Shown piece after piece: positions 7,340-14,738 of a stretch of 64,000 bases of DNA. A model generated the notes under the pieces. It saw only the letters and a list, made by a program, of their open reading frames with translations. It did no database searches and was not told where the DNA came from. Positions within the stretch are counted from its first letter, which is position 1; every line of letters starts with the position of its first letter. Source of the stretch: Acidobacteria bacterium UBA2990 (GTDB lineage Bacteria; Acidobacteriota; Vicinamibacteria; Vicinamibacterales; UBA8438). Position numbers and translations under genes: made by a program. Where the stretch lies: the NCBI GenBank assembly GCA_002347025.1, contig DEAE01000032.1:1-64000 (forward strand). Direction: 5' to 3'.

Positions 7340-8873
7340 GAATTACAGTGACTTTGATTTGGCCAGGGTACTGGAGCTCGTGCTCAACCCTTTTTGCGAT
7401 GTCCTTGGAGAGCCATACCGCTTCTTCGTCGCTTACCTGTTCGCTCTCAACCATGATTCGCACTTCCCGTCCAGCCTGAAGAGCAAAGGCCTTCGAGACT
7501 CCCTCGAATGAGTCAGCAATGCCTTCGAGTTGTTCTAAGCGCTTGATGTAAGATTCGAGGATATCCCGTCTTGCGCCTGGCCGAGCGGCCGAAATTGCAT
7601 CGGCTGCTTGAACAAGCATAGATTCAAGCGACGGCCAGTCGATGTCCATATGATGGGCCGCCATTGCGTCTATTACTGCCTCGCTCTCTCCGTGGCTTCT
7701 GAGAAAATCGATGCCTAGCGTCAGGTGAGTGCCCTGCAGGTCGCGGTCGATCGCCTTGCCTATATCATGCAGAAATGCACCACGAATTGTCGTATGGGCG
7801 TCAAGACCGACCTCTCGAGCCATGATGCCCGCAAGATATGCAACCTCCTTTGAGTGGCTCAAAACGTTTTGACCGTAGCTGGTTCGGAATTTCAGACGTC
7901 CCATCAGCTTGTGGATCTCTGGGTCCATATCAAAGAGCCCTAGTTCAAATGCGGCTGTCTCTCCTTCCTTCAGTACGTAATCGCCAAGTTCGCCTTTGAC
8001 TCGTTCGACCACCTCTTCAATCCGAGCTGGGTGAATGCGGCCATCGGAAATGAGTTTCTCGATGGCTTGTTTTGCGATTTCTCTACGAAATGGGTCGAAG
8101 CTTGAGAGGATGATTGCGCCAGGAGTATCGTCGACGATCAGCTCGACTCCTGTGGCTTGTTCAAGAGCTCTGATATTGCGGCCTTCTCGGCCAATGATCC
8201 GTCCTTTCAGATCGTCGCTCGGTAGGTCAACAACAGACACGGTTGTTTCGAGGGCATGCTCGGGAGCACTGCGCTGAATGGCCTGAGTGACGATCTGTTT
8301 AGCCTTTTCAGCAGCAGATTCCCTCGCTTCCGCTTCGAGCCGCTTGACTAGGTGTGCGGCTTCTCGCCGTGCGTTTTGCTCGACTTGCTTTATGACAAGC
8401 TCTTTAGCTGCATCGGCCGTCAGTCCTGATACCCGTTCTAACGCCTGTTTGTGTTCCTGGGCCAACTCGCTGCAGCGCTGTTGATCCGACAACAGTTTTT
8501 TCTGACTTTCCTGAAAAACTTCTTCGCGCTCACGCAGAGCGTCTTCCTGTCTACTGACTTTCTTGGTTCGGTCTATTAGCTCTTGTGTCTTGTTGGTGTG
8601 CTCTTGTTCGAGGGTTGCCATTTCCTCGCGTCGTCTCTGTACCTCTCGTTCACTTTCCTGAACCAGGGTATGGGCTTGCTCTTTAGCAGCTAACGCAAGC
8701 TCCTTCTGGTGCGTTTCTGCTTCTCGCCTAGCGTTTCGAATTAGCTGGTCTGCTTCAATTTGTGCCCGATCGATGGTGCTGGCCGCGAGGCGTTGTCGTG
8801 TGACCAACCAGACGACAGACATCGTGACCGCGGCAAGCAATGCGGCGATGCCTGTTGTCGTGAACAAGTCCAT
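7308..8873 (-). CDS. rny: Ribonuclease Y
   Basis: Membrane-anchored endoribonuclease that starts mRNA decay. The ATG at 8873 (521 residues) matches the family: N-terminal membrane anchor (residues ~5-25), a long coiled coil (~35-200), a KH RNA-binding domain with GRIIGREGRNIRALEQATG at ~224-242, and a metal-dependent HD domain with H340 and the FLHDIGKAID motif (H369-D370). The frame is open 20 codons further upstream, but those residues do not resemble the family. It lies just downstream of 6S RNA and overlaps the likely thiL start. Confidence 0.96.
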   Translation of the reverse strand: MDLFTTTGIAALLAAVTMSVVWLVTRQRLAASTIDRAQIEADQLIRNARREAETHQKELALAAKEQAHTLVQESEREVQRRREEMATLEQEHTNKTQELIDRTKKVSRQEDALREREEVFQESQKKLLSDQQRCSELAQEHKQALERVSGLTADAAKELVIKQVEQNARREAAHLVKRLEAEARESAAEKAKQIVTQAIQRSAPEHALETTVSVVDLPSDDLKGRIIGREGRNIRALEQATGVELIVDDTPGAIILSSFDPFRREIAKQAIEKLISDGRIHPARIEEVVERVKGELGDYVLKEGETAAFELGLFDMDPEIHKLMGRLKFRTSYGQNVLSHSKEVAYLAGIMAREVGLDAHTTIRGAFLHDIGKAIDRDLQGTHLTLGIDFLRSHGESEAVIDAMAAHHMDIDWPSLESMLVQAADAISAARPGARRDILESYIKRLEQLEGIADSFEGVSKAFALQAGREVRIMVESEQVSDEEAVWLSKDIAKRVEHELQYPGQIKVTVIRETRAVDYAR

Positions 8874-9033
8874 GCGCGTTCCTTTTGGAACCCGCGGCTG
8901 GTTGGCCCGGGCTCGGCAGACGACGCCAGACAACTGGGCTGGCTGAGGGGCAGTTTCTCGAACGGAGGCACCCTGGAAGCTCGAGTTGTTTTAGGGCTCG
9001 TGCTGCCCAACTGCGTGCCAAGGGAGTGACGGT

Positions 9034-9059
9034 AAAAAGCCCCGCATTGCCGTGTGGGG
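9034..9059 (-). terminator. Rho-independent terminator after 6S RNA
   Basis: On the minus strand CCCC and GGGG flank an imperfect inner stem (CA/TG) and a short loop, followed by CTTTTT. It ends the 6S RNA transcript and separates it from rny, whose ATG is 160 bases further on. Confidence 0.75.
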
Positions 9060-9232
9060 AGGTCGAATGAACCTGTGCAAAACAGGTGGAGCCGCTCTTG
9101 AATGCTGCAGTCTCGCTTTAGGCTACCTCGCGCGGAGGCGTGCTCACCACGGGACGTCGCGGCTCTCTTAGGTATAGCGTTGGCTCAAACAAGCCTCCAG
9201 AACCATCACGAACAGTGCAGGGACCCCAACAA
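9052..9232 (-). ncRNA. ssrS: 6S RNA (approximate ends)
   Basis: 6S RNA mimics an open promoter and sequesters sigma70 RNA polymerase. On the minus strand the order of conserved segments matches the E. coli molecule: TGAGCC..TATACC, then CGTGGTGAGCACGCC, then GTAGCCTAAAGCGAGACTGC, AGCATTCA, and a small hairpin (ACCTG/CAGGT) before the 3' closing strand. The 5' GTTGGGG segment can pair with CCCCACAC at the 3' end. Its position directly after zapA is the classic ssrS location, and a rho-independent terminator follows. The ends are estimated from the E. coli length and may be off by ~20 nt. Confidence 0.78.
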
Positions 9233-9280
9233 ACCACCTGGCTCCAACGAACAGCCTCACCGTGGTGGCGTATGACTACC

Positions 9281-9360
9281 TGTCTGAACCGTTCTCTGCC
9301 CAATCTTAGAACGAACCCACTGTCTGAACCGTTCTCCGCCCAATCTTAGAACGAACCCAG
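9281..9360. repeat. 40-bp tandem duplication upstream of 6S RNA
   Basis: Two adjacent copies (9281-9320 and 9321-9360) begin with TGTCTGAACCGTTCT and differ at only two positions (9296/9336 and the final base). On the minus strand each copy can fold into a hairpin with a CGTTCT/AGAACG stem. They lie between the zapA stop and the predicted 6S 5' end, so they could be duplicated regulatory sites or a recent replication slippage. No known repeat family recognised. Confidence 0.9.
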
Positions 9361-9446
9361 GGAAGCCGCAAGTTGTCATGCAGAGCGATTCGAACGACTA
9401 GCCCATTGATGAGCTGCTTGATAGGCCGTATTAGGGACGAAGCTCT

Positions 9447-9803
9447 TCAGGTTATTTCACCTGGCTGCTCGTCATTGCCTGGAGCAAGAGACGCAGTTTC
9501 CAGGGCTTGGTCAACCATGCGCTCGATGGTTTCAATTTGCTCGGTTAGGTCCTTGACGGACAGGTCCTTAGCTGTTTGGGAATGGCTGTTTCGAGCTTGG
9601 AAATACTGGTCGGCTATGATGAGGGCTGCAAGTACTCCGACGCCAACCGTGTCAGTGCCGCTAGCATTTTCAGTAGCTGAGCGAAAAGTCTCATCGACGT
9701 AGGTGGCGAGTTGCTGGATGTCTTCTGGTGCTAGCTTGGTGGTGATCGGATACTTCCGTCCCATCACTTCTACCGTCACCTTTTGCAGCGAGTTATCAGC
9801 CAC
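9447..9803 (-). CDS. zapA: Cell division protein ZapA
   Basis: 118-residue cytosolic protein that cross-links FtsZ filaments at the division site. It has the ZapA pattern: VTVEVMGRKYPITTKLAPEDIQQLATYVDE at residues ~9-38 (small beta-rich head), then a helix with VGVLAALIIADQYFQA, and a C-terminal coiled coil (LTEQIETIERMVDQALE). Preceded by a coiled-coil ZapB-like gene and followed by 6S RNA, the usual zapA-ssrS neighbourhood. ATG at 9803 has GGGAGGGG upstream. Confidence 0.92.
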   Translation of the reverse strand: MADNSLQKVTVEVMGRKYPITTKLAPEDIQQLATYVDETFRSATENASGTDTVGVGVLAALIIADQYFQARNSHSQTAKDLSVKDLTEQIETIERMVDQALETASLAPGNDEQPGEIT

Positions 9804-9890
9804 GTAAACCCCTCCCGAGAGGGCGCGTGTCGGTAGGCCACATCAGCCCCATTCTATCGCTTTTGTCGATCGTTCTACTGGTGGTTGGTT

Positions 9891-10208
9891 TCAGAGACTT
9901 AACCCTTCGAGTTGCTCCAGCATTTCAGTAACCCGTGTACGAATCTGGTCACGTTCCTCCAAGAGGCCCTTAGCATTCTCAGCTTCGTCGTTGGTGCTCG
10001 CTAATTGGGTCCGAAGGGAGTCCGCCTCGCTGTTCAGGGTGTCTAGGGATCGAGAAAGTTGAGTATTGTCCTCTACAGTACGCTCAAGTTCAGAGCGAGC
10101 TTGGTCAAGATCCGAGCGGGTCTGTTCGAGGACTGAAATTAGTGACCGAACTTTGTCCGCTAGTTGATCAATCGGTTCCAAGTCGGTCGATGATGTCGAT
10201 TTCACCAT
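9891..10208 (-). CDS. ZapB-like coiled-coil protein
   Basis: 105 residues, almost entirely heptad-like coiled coil (LISVLEQTRSDLDQARSELERTVEDNTQLSRSLDTLNSEADSLRTQL), no signal peptide. Together with its position between pheT and zapA this suggests a ZapB-type division factor working with ZapA. Low-complexity coiled coils give weak homology, so the role is inferred mainly from context. Confidence 0.82.
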   Translation of the reverse strand: MVKSTSSTDLEPIDQLADKVRSLISVLEQTRSDLDQARSELERTVEDNTQLSRSLDTLNSEADSLRTQLASTNDEAENAKGLLEERDQIRTRVTEMLEQLEGLSL

Positions 10209-10232
10209 ATGGCAACTCCTCGTATTCTTGAA

Positions 10233-12308
10233 TTACCTCTGTTTCGCCCGGTGGATTTCAGCGAGTGCGCGAAGAACGGCATCAATGGATGATTGAACCT
10301 CGGCATCTGTTAGCGTTCGATCCGGAGCTCTGAATGTCAAACGATACGAGAGGCTTACCGCACCAGTGGCAATTTCCTCTCCTTGGTACAGGTCAATCTC
10401 TTTGACCTCTACCAAAGTTGATCCGGCCGACGCCAGAATCGTGCCACGAACGTCTGCGGCAGGCAAGGAGTTGTCAACCTCGACCGACAGGTCGCGGGTC
10501 ATCGAAGGATACCGGGGTACCGGATTTGCTTGGAGACGGTCGAATTTATCCACGCTTAGTGGACGCAGATCAAGTTCGGCTACGAACACTGGGTCTGAAC
10601 CGGTTAATCCGCGTCTGGTAGCGAACTCAGGGCACAGCTGCCCAATTTCACCAATGGGTGTTCGGTTTTCATGGGTGGCGAGTAAGCTGATGGAGGCTGT
10701 TTGACCTGGAACCAAGTGCCCGACCCTGGTTTGTTCAAGGGCTATCTGTACACCGAATCCCTCGCATAACCGAGTGACTACGCCGACGATATCAAAGAAA
10801 TCGGACTTCCGATCAGGACTGCTCCAGTGTTTTGAGGTGGCACTTCCGGTCATGGCTATTGCCAGAGCCTGGGATTCGCCGTCGTTTCGTCGAAAACGGC
10901 TGCCGATCTCAAAGAGCCGTATGTCTTGGCGTTCGCGGCGCCGGTTGTGAATGAGAGAGTCGAGTAGGCCAGGGATCAGTGATGGGCGTAAGACTGAAGC
11001 TTTCTCAGAGAGTGGGTTTTGGAGGGCAACGATGTTTTCGCTGTCCTCAGATACACTTTGGGCTGAAGCGCGCTCAATAAAAGCGTAGGTGATTGCCTCT
11101 GAAAAACCACAACCGGTTAGCAGCCTACGTAATAGTCCATCACGAGCTCGCCATGGAGCTGGAAGTGAAGGTGGTCGTGTCAGTGCTGGGAAGGTCGTTG
11201 GCAGCCGGTCATAGCCGTGGTGGCGTGCGATTTCCTCGATGAGGTCTTCTTCACGTTTCACGTCGACCCTGAAAGACGGTACCTGAACTTGCCAGGCTGT
11301 GGTGTCGCTGTCTGGTTCGAGTCTGACCTTAAACCCGAGGCGATTCAAGGTTGGGGCTATAAAGGTTTCATCGATCTGTTGGCCCAAGAGGTAGCCGATC
11401 CTGTTATGGCGTAACCGGACGACTATTGGAGTTGGTGGGGATGGAAAGTGATCGACTATAGGTCCTTGTGGGGTACCGGCTTTAGTGGTGATGAGAAGTT
11501 CAAGAGCCCGGTTCATGGCAGTAGGCGGTGCTGCGACATCCGCACCACGCTCAAAGCGATATGAAGCATCTGTGGTCAGGCCGAGACTTTTGCCGGTACG
11601 CCTGATATTAGTTGGGTTGAAGTAGGCTGCTTCTAACATGACTGTTTGGGTTGTTTCGGTTACTTCAGAGTCGGCGCCACCCATGATACCCGCTACCGCG
11701 CAAGCCTGCTCAGGGTCGGCGATGGTGAGCATCTCCGGTTGGAGGCGCCGTTCGACGCCGTCAATAGTTTTGATTGTTCCTCCAATATTTCCTGAACACA
11801 CCCGAATTTCAGGCTTGGAGAGCTTGTCAAAGTCGAATGCGTGCATCGGGTGCCCGGTTTCGAGCATGACGTAGTTTGTAATGTCTACCACATTGTTGAC
11901 AGGGCGGATATCTGAAGCTTCGAGCCGTCTGGCGATCCAGGGTGGCGAGGGACCGATGGATACACTCGCTACTGCTCCCACGTAACGTGGACAGAGATGT
12001 GGGTCATCGACGGTTACAGTAAGTAGGGGAGTGGAGTCCGTGTCTGGAAGCGGGAAGATGGAAGGTGGCCGTAAGTCTGTTTTATATAGGGTGCTAACCT
12101 CTCGGGCAATACCGATTACCGACAGACAGTCTGGCCGATTTGTGGTGATTTCTAGATCGAGTACAGCGTCTAGCGAACCGTCTTCATTGGGCGGTTGCGG
12201 TTCGACAGCTCCAACTTCGAATCCGCGAAGGGTTAGAGCTTCAGCCAGCTCTTCGATGCTGACTGGTACCTCGACAAGCTCCCGTAGCCACGATACCAGT
12301 ACTCTCAA
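10233..12308 (-). CDS. pheT: Phenylalanyl-tRNA synthetase beta subunit, lacking the tRNA-binding (EMAP-like) domain
   Basis: Beta subunit of the (alpha beta)2 enzyme that charges tRNA-Phe; contains the editing site. The frame is open to 12416, but homology begins at L-R-V-L-V-S-W-L-R-E-L, coded from a TTG at 12308 that overlaps the pheS stop (TTGA), so TTG start with translational coupling is chosen (691 residues). After GFEVGAVEP the protein passes within a few residues to DLEITTNRPDCLSVIGIARE, so the ~120-residue tRNA-binding domain found near the N-terminus of E. coli PheT is missing. The B5, catalytic-like core and C-terminal ferredoxin-fold anticodon domain (RYPSMTRDLSVEVD..) are present. 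Confidence 0.94.
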   Translation of the reverse strand: MRVLVSWLRELVEVPVSIEELAEALTLRGFEVGAVEPQPPNEDGSLDAVLDLEITTNRPDCLSVIGIAREVSTLYKTDLRPPSIFPLPDTDSTPLLTVTVDDPHLCPRYVGAVASVSIGPSPPWIARRLEASDIRPVNNVVDITNYVMLETGHPMHAFDFDKLSKPEIRVCSGNIGGTIKTIDGVERRLQPEMLTIADPEQACAVAGIMGGADSEVTETTQTVMLEAAYFNPTNIRRTGKSLGLTTDASYRFERGADVAAPPTAMNRALELLITTKAGTPQGPIVDHFPSPPTPIVVRLRHNRIGYLLGQQIDETFIAPTLNRLGFKVRLEPDSDTTAWQVQVPSFRVDVKREEDLIEEIARHHGYDRLPTTFPALTRPPSLPAPWRARDGLLRRLLTGCGFSEAITYAFIERASAQSVSEDSENIVALQNPLSEKASVLRPSLIPGLLDSLIHNRRRERQDIRLFEIGSRFRRNDGESQALAIAMTGSATSKHWSSPDRKSDFFDIVGVVTRLCEGFGVQIALEQTRVGHLVPGQTASISLLATHENRTPIGEIGQLCPEFATRRGLTGSDPVFVAELDLRPLSVDKFDRLQANPVPRYPSMTRDLSVEVDNSLPAADVRGTILASAGSTLVEVKEIDLYQGEEIATGAVSLSYRLTFRAPDRTLTDAEVQSSIDAVLRALAEIHRAKQR

Positions 12309-13360
12309 TGGGGAAATTGCTCCAGTAGCCGTAGGTCGTTGTCGTAAAAAAGCCGGATGTCTTCTACTCGATACTTCAGGAGAGCGACTCGGTCGATTCC
12401 TATGCCGAACGCCCATCCCGTGTAAAGCTCAGGGTCGTAGCCGACCGCTTCAAACACTGCGGGATGGACCATGCCGCAGCCAAGGATCTCCAGCCAACCT
12501 GTTGTTTTGCAGACTGAGCACCCATTTCCAGAACAGAATACACAGCTAATAAAAACCTCTGCACTGGGCTCTGTGTATGGGAAAAAGCTGGGACGGAATG
12601 TAACTTTCGTTTCCGTGTCGAAGAAAGCTTGCAGGAATTCGACCAATGTGCCTTTTAGGTCGGCCATTGTGATCCCCTGATCAACCACCAGGCCTTCGAC
12701 CTGCATAAACATTGGCGAATGGGTAAGGTCGGGTGTGTCCCGTCGGTAGACGAGGCCAGGGGCTATTATCCGAACTGGTGGGGTGTGGGTTTCCATGTAG
12801 CGAATTTGCATTCCAGAAGTATGAGTTCGCAATAGGGTAGCAGGAAGCGCAGGGTCGCCAGTGCCCGGGATGGATTGGTCAAGGTAGAAGGTGTCCTGCA
12901 TGTCGCGTGCAGGGTGGTCAGCCGGCATGTTGAGCGCTTCAAAATTATGGTAGTCGTCTTCGACTTGAGGCCCCTGAAGGGTCTCGAACCCCATCGTTTC
13001 GAAAATCGTCTCGATCTGTTCTCGAATGATTGTTAGTGGATGTCGTCGTCCAAATGCTAGTTCGCGGCCTGGTAGGGTCACATCTAGGCTGTCGGTAGAC
13101 TTCATCGAGGTGCGTAATGCCGTGCCTTTCTTAGACAAGGCCTGTTCGATGTCCCGTTTCAGGGCATTCGCGCTTTTGCCAAGTGCTGGCTTGGTTTCTG
13201 CGGGGGCATTAGCCAGTGATCGCATCAGCGTGGCGACAGTTCCCTGCTTGCGGCCAAGGTAACGGTCCCGCACATGCTGCAAATCTTGCTCTGTCGCAAT
13301 CGCCTGAAGATCGGTCTCGAATGCTGCTCTAATGGCGGTTATGTCAGTTGTGGCGTTCAT
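12305..13360 (-). CDS. pheS: Phenylalanyl-tRNA synthetase alpha subunit
   Basis: Catalytic subunit of PheRS, 351 residues. N-terminal coiled-coil arm (~1-90), then the class II core: motif 2 region LLRTHTSGMQIRYM..RVIAPGLVYRRDTPDLTHSPMFMQVEGLVVD, FRPSFFPYTEPSAEVFISC, and motif 3 near GWAFGIGIDRVALLKY. A CVFC..CSVC four-cysteine segment at ~274-283 precedes GWLEILGCGMVHP and could bind zinc. Its stop overlaps the TTG start of pheT by two bases, so the two subunits are co-translated. Confidence 0.96.
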   Translation of the reverse strand: MNATTDITAIRAAFETDLQAIATEQDLQHVRDRYLGRKQGTVATLMRSLANAPAETKPALGKSANALKRDIEQALSKKGTALRTSMKSTDSLDVTLPGRELAFGRRHPLTIIREQIETIFETMGFETLQGPQVEDDYHNFEALNMPADHPARDMQDTFYLDQSIPGTGDPALPATLLRTHTSGMQIRYMETHTPPVRIIAPGLVYRRDTPDLTHSPMFMQVEGLVVDQGITMADLKGTLVEFLQAFFDTETKVTFRPSFFPYTEPSAEVFISCVFCSGNGCSVCKTTGWLEILGCGMVHPAVFEAVGYDPELYTGWAFGIGIDRVALLKYRVEDIRLFYDNDLRLLEQFPH

Positions 13361-13455
13361 TGTTGGACAGCTATGTTCACTTATTCGTCTCGCTCTTAGA
13401 GGATGTGCGACACAAGAGTCAGTCGAATTGTGCTGTTATGCACGCCGATAGGTGC

Positions 13456-13818
13456 CTATGCTGCGTTTTGCGTGCTCTTCACTTGACCCACTAGATGGGC
13501 GAATGCGGTCGGTTCGGTCGCCGCTAGGTCAGCTAGGTTCTTCCGGTCTAGTGTTATTCCTGATGCTGTTAGACCGTGCATAAACTGGCTGTAGCTGAGC
13601 CCGTGTTGTCGAACGCCCGCATTGATTCGTTGGATCCACAGGCGTCGGAAATCTCGCTTCTTTAGTCGGCGGCCGACATAGGCATACTCTGCAGACTTAT
13701 CAGCAGCCTCTTTGGCGGCTCGATAAAGCTTGCTCTTGGTGCCGTAGAAACCCTTGGTTCTCGCTAAAAGCCGTTTGCGTTTGGCTCGTCGAATTGATCC
13801 ACGTTTTACTCGAGGCAT
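13456..13818 (-). CDS. rplT: 50S ribosomal protein L20
   Basis: 120 residues, matching the family length. Basic N-terminal tail (MPRVKRGSIRRAKRKRLLARTKGFYGTKS) followed by YAYVGRRLKKRDFRRLWIQRINAGVRQHGLSYSQFMHGL, the L20 signature. L20 is essential for early 50S assembly and in several bacteria represses the infC-rpmI-rplT operon; no leader structure for that was demonstrated here. ATG 13818 has a purine-rich site (GAAAGAGAG) upstream. Confidence 0.97.
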   Translation of the reverse strand: MPRVKRGSIRRAKRKRLLARTKGFYGTKSKLYRAAKEAADKSAEYAYVGRRLKKRDFRRLWIQRINAGVRQHGLSYSQFMHGLTASGITLDRKNLADLAATEPTAFAHLVGQVKSTQNAA

Positions 13819-13879
13819 TTGCTACTCTCTTTCCCGTGGCTGTTGAATTTGTGCCACTAGGTTGTATCTACCAACGCTA

Positions 13880-14074
13880 TCAGTTTGGTAACAAGCTCGA
13901 CACACGCCGAGTATCACTGGGTGAGATCAGGGCTGCTTGCCGTAGGTTCCGTTTTCGCTTGGTGGTCTTGCTGGTTAGAATATGTTGCTTCAGTGATTTT
14001 CTCCGTACGATTTTTCCACTGGCGGTCATCTTGAACCGCTTGGCTGCGCCACGGTGTGTTTTAAGCTTGGGCAT
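13880..14074 (-). CDS. rpmI: 50S ribosomal protein L35
   Basis: 64 residues from ATG 14074, starting MPKLKTHRGAAKRFKMTASG, the invariant start of L35. The open frame extends nine codons upstream, but those do not belong to the family. Sits between infC and rplT as in most bacteria. Confidence 0.97.
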   Translation of the reverse strand: MPKLKTHRGAAKRFKMTASGKIVRRKSLKQHILTSKTTKRKRNLRQAALISPSDTRRVSSLLPN

Positions 14075-14148
14075 TCCGAACAATCTCCAGATGTTTAGCA
14101 CTCGGCAGCTGATGTCGATTCGAACCGCTCGTGTGTGGAAGTTACTGC

Positions 14149-14712
14149 CTACTGTCCTGCCTGGCCCTTTTTAGCGCCGCTGACACCAGACAGGATGATG
14201 TGCATTTGGTTGCCTTGCATGCTTGGTGCTGCTTCAGCCATGGCCACACCGTCAAGATCGTCGACAAGCCGATCTAGAATTCGTCGACCGAAGTCGGGAT
14301 GGGCCATTTCACGGCCTCTAAAGAACACGGTCGCTTTAACTTTATTGCCTTCGGCCATGATGCGTTGGATGTTCTTTTTCTTAAAGTTGTAATCATGTTC
14401 GTCGACCTTTGGCCGGAATTTGATTTCCTTCAACTCGATCGATTTTTGGTTCTTACGTGCTTCGCGAGTTCTTTTCTGCTCTTGATAGTGGTAGCGCCCG
14501 TAATCCATGATGCGGCACACAGGGGGTGACGCTGTTGGAGAGATCTCGACCAGGTCAAGGCCTCTCTCTCTGGCGATTGTGATTGCCTGCTGGGGCGTCA
14601 TGATTCCGAGCTGTGCACCTTCGTCATCGATAACTCGAATTTCACGCACCCGAATTCGCTCATTGGTACGAGTGCGAGCTTCACGTCGTTGGTTGCGGAC
14701 TAAAGGAATAAT
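14149..14712 (-). CDS. infC: Translation initiation factor IF-3, non-AUG (ATT) start
   Basis: IF-3 binds the 30S subunit and rejects non-canonical start codons. The first ATG/GTG-type start in frame is GTG 14649, which would cut off conserved N-terminal residues. The frame continues upstream through NERIRVREIRVIDDEG to two consecutive ATT codons at 14712 and 14709, preceded by AAGGGGGAC. Initiation at ATT is the rule for infC and allows IF-3 to repress its own synthesis. From ATT the protein has 187 residues, a normal length, with N-domain (LGIMTPQQAITIARERGLDLVEI) and C-domain (EIKFRPKVDEHDYNFKKKNI). Starts 26 bases after the thrS stop. Confidence 0.95.
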   Translation of the reverse strand: MIPLVRNQRREARTRTNERIRVREIRVIDDEGAQLGIMTPQQAITIARERGLDLVEISPTASPPVCRIMDYGRYHYQEQKRTREARKNQKSIELKEIKFRPKVDEHDYNFKKKNIQRIMAEGNKVKATVFFRGREMAHPDFGRRILDRLVDDLDGVAMAEAAPSMQGNQMHIILSGVSGAKKGQAGQ

Positions 14713-14738
14713 GTCCCCCTTGTGAATAAGTCGAGCAA

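Noticed and set aside
7340..7400. TPP riboswitch for thiL
   Set aside because: The upstream sequence is the rny coding region and has no CUGAGA-type thi-box; thiL is simply the downstream gene of the unit.
8760..9029. Plus-strand frame across the 5' end of rny
   Set aside because: Overlaps the RNase Y start antisense, without ribosome site or homology.
9281..9360. Possible minimal CRISPR array
   Set aside because: Only two adjacent copies with no spacer between them and no cas genes; a tandem duplication is the correct description.
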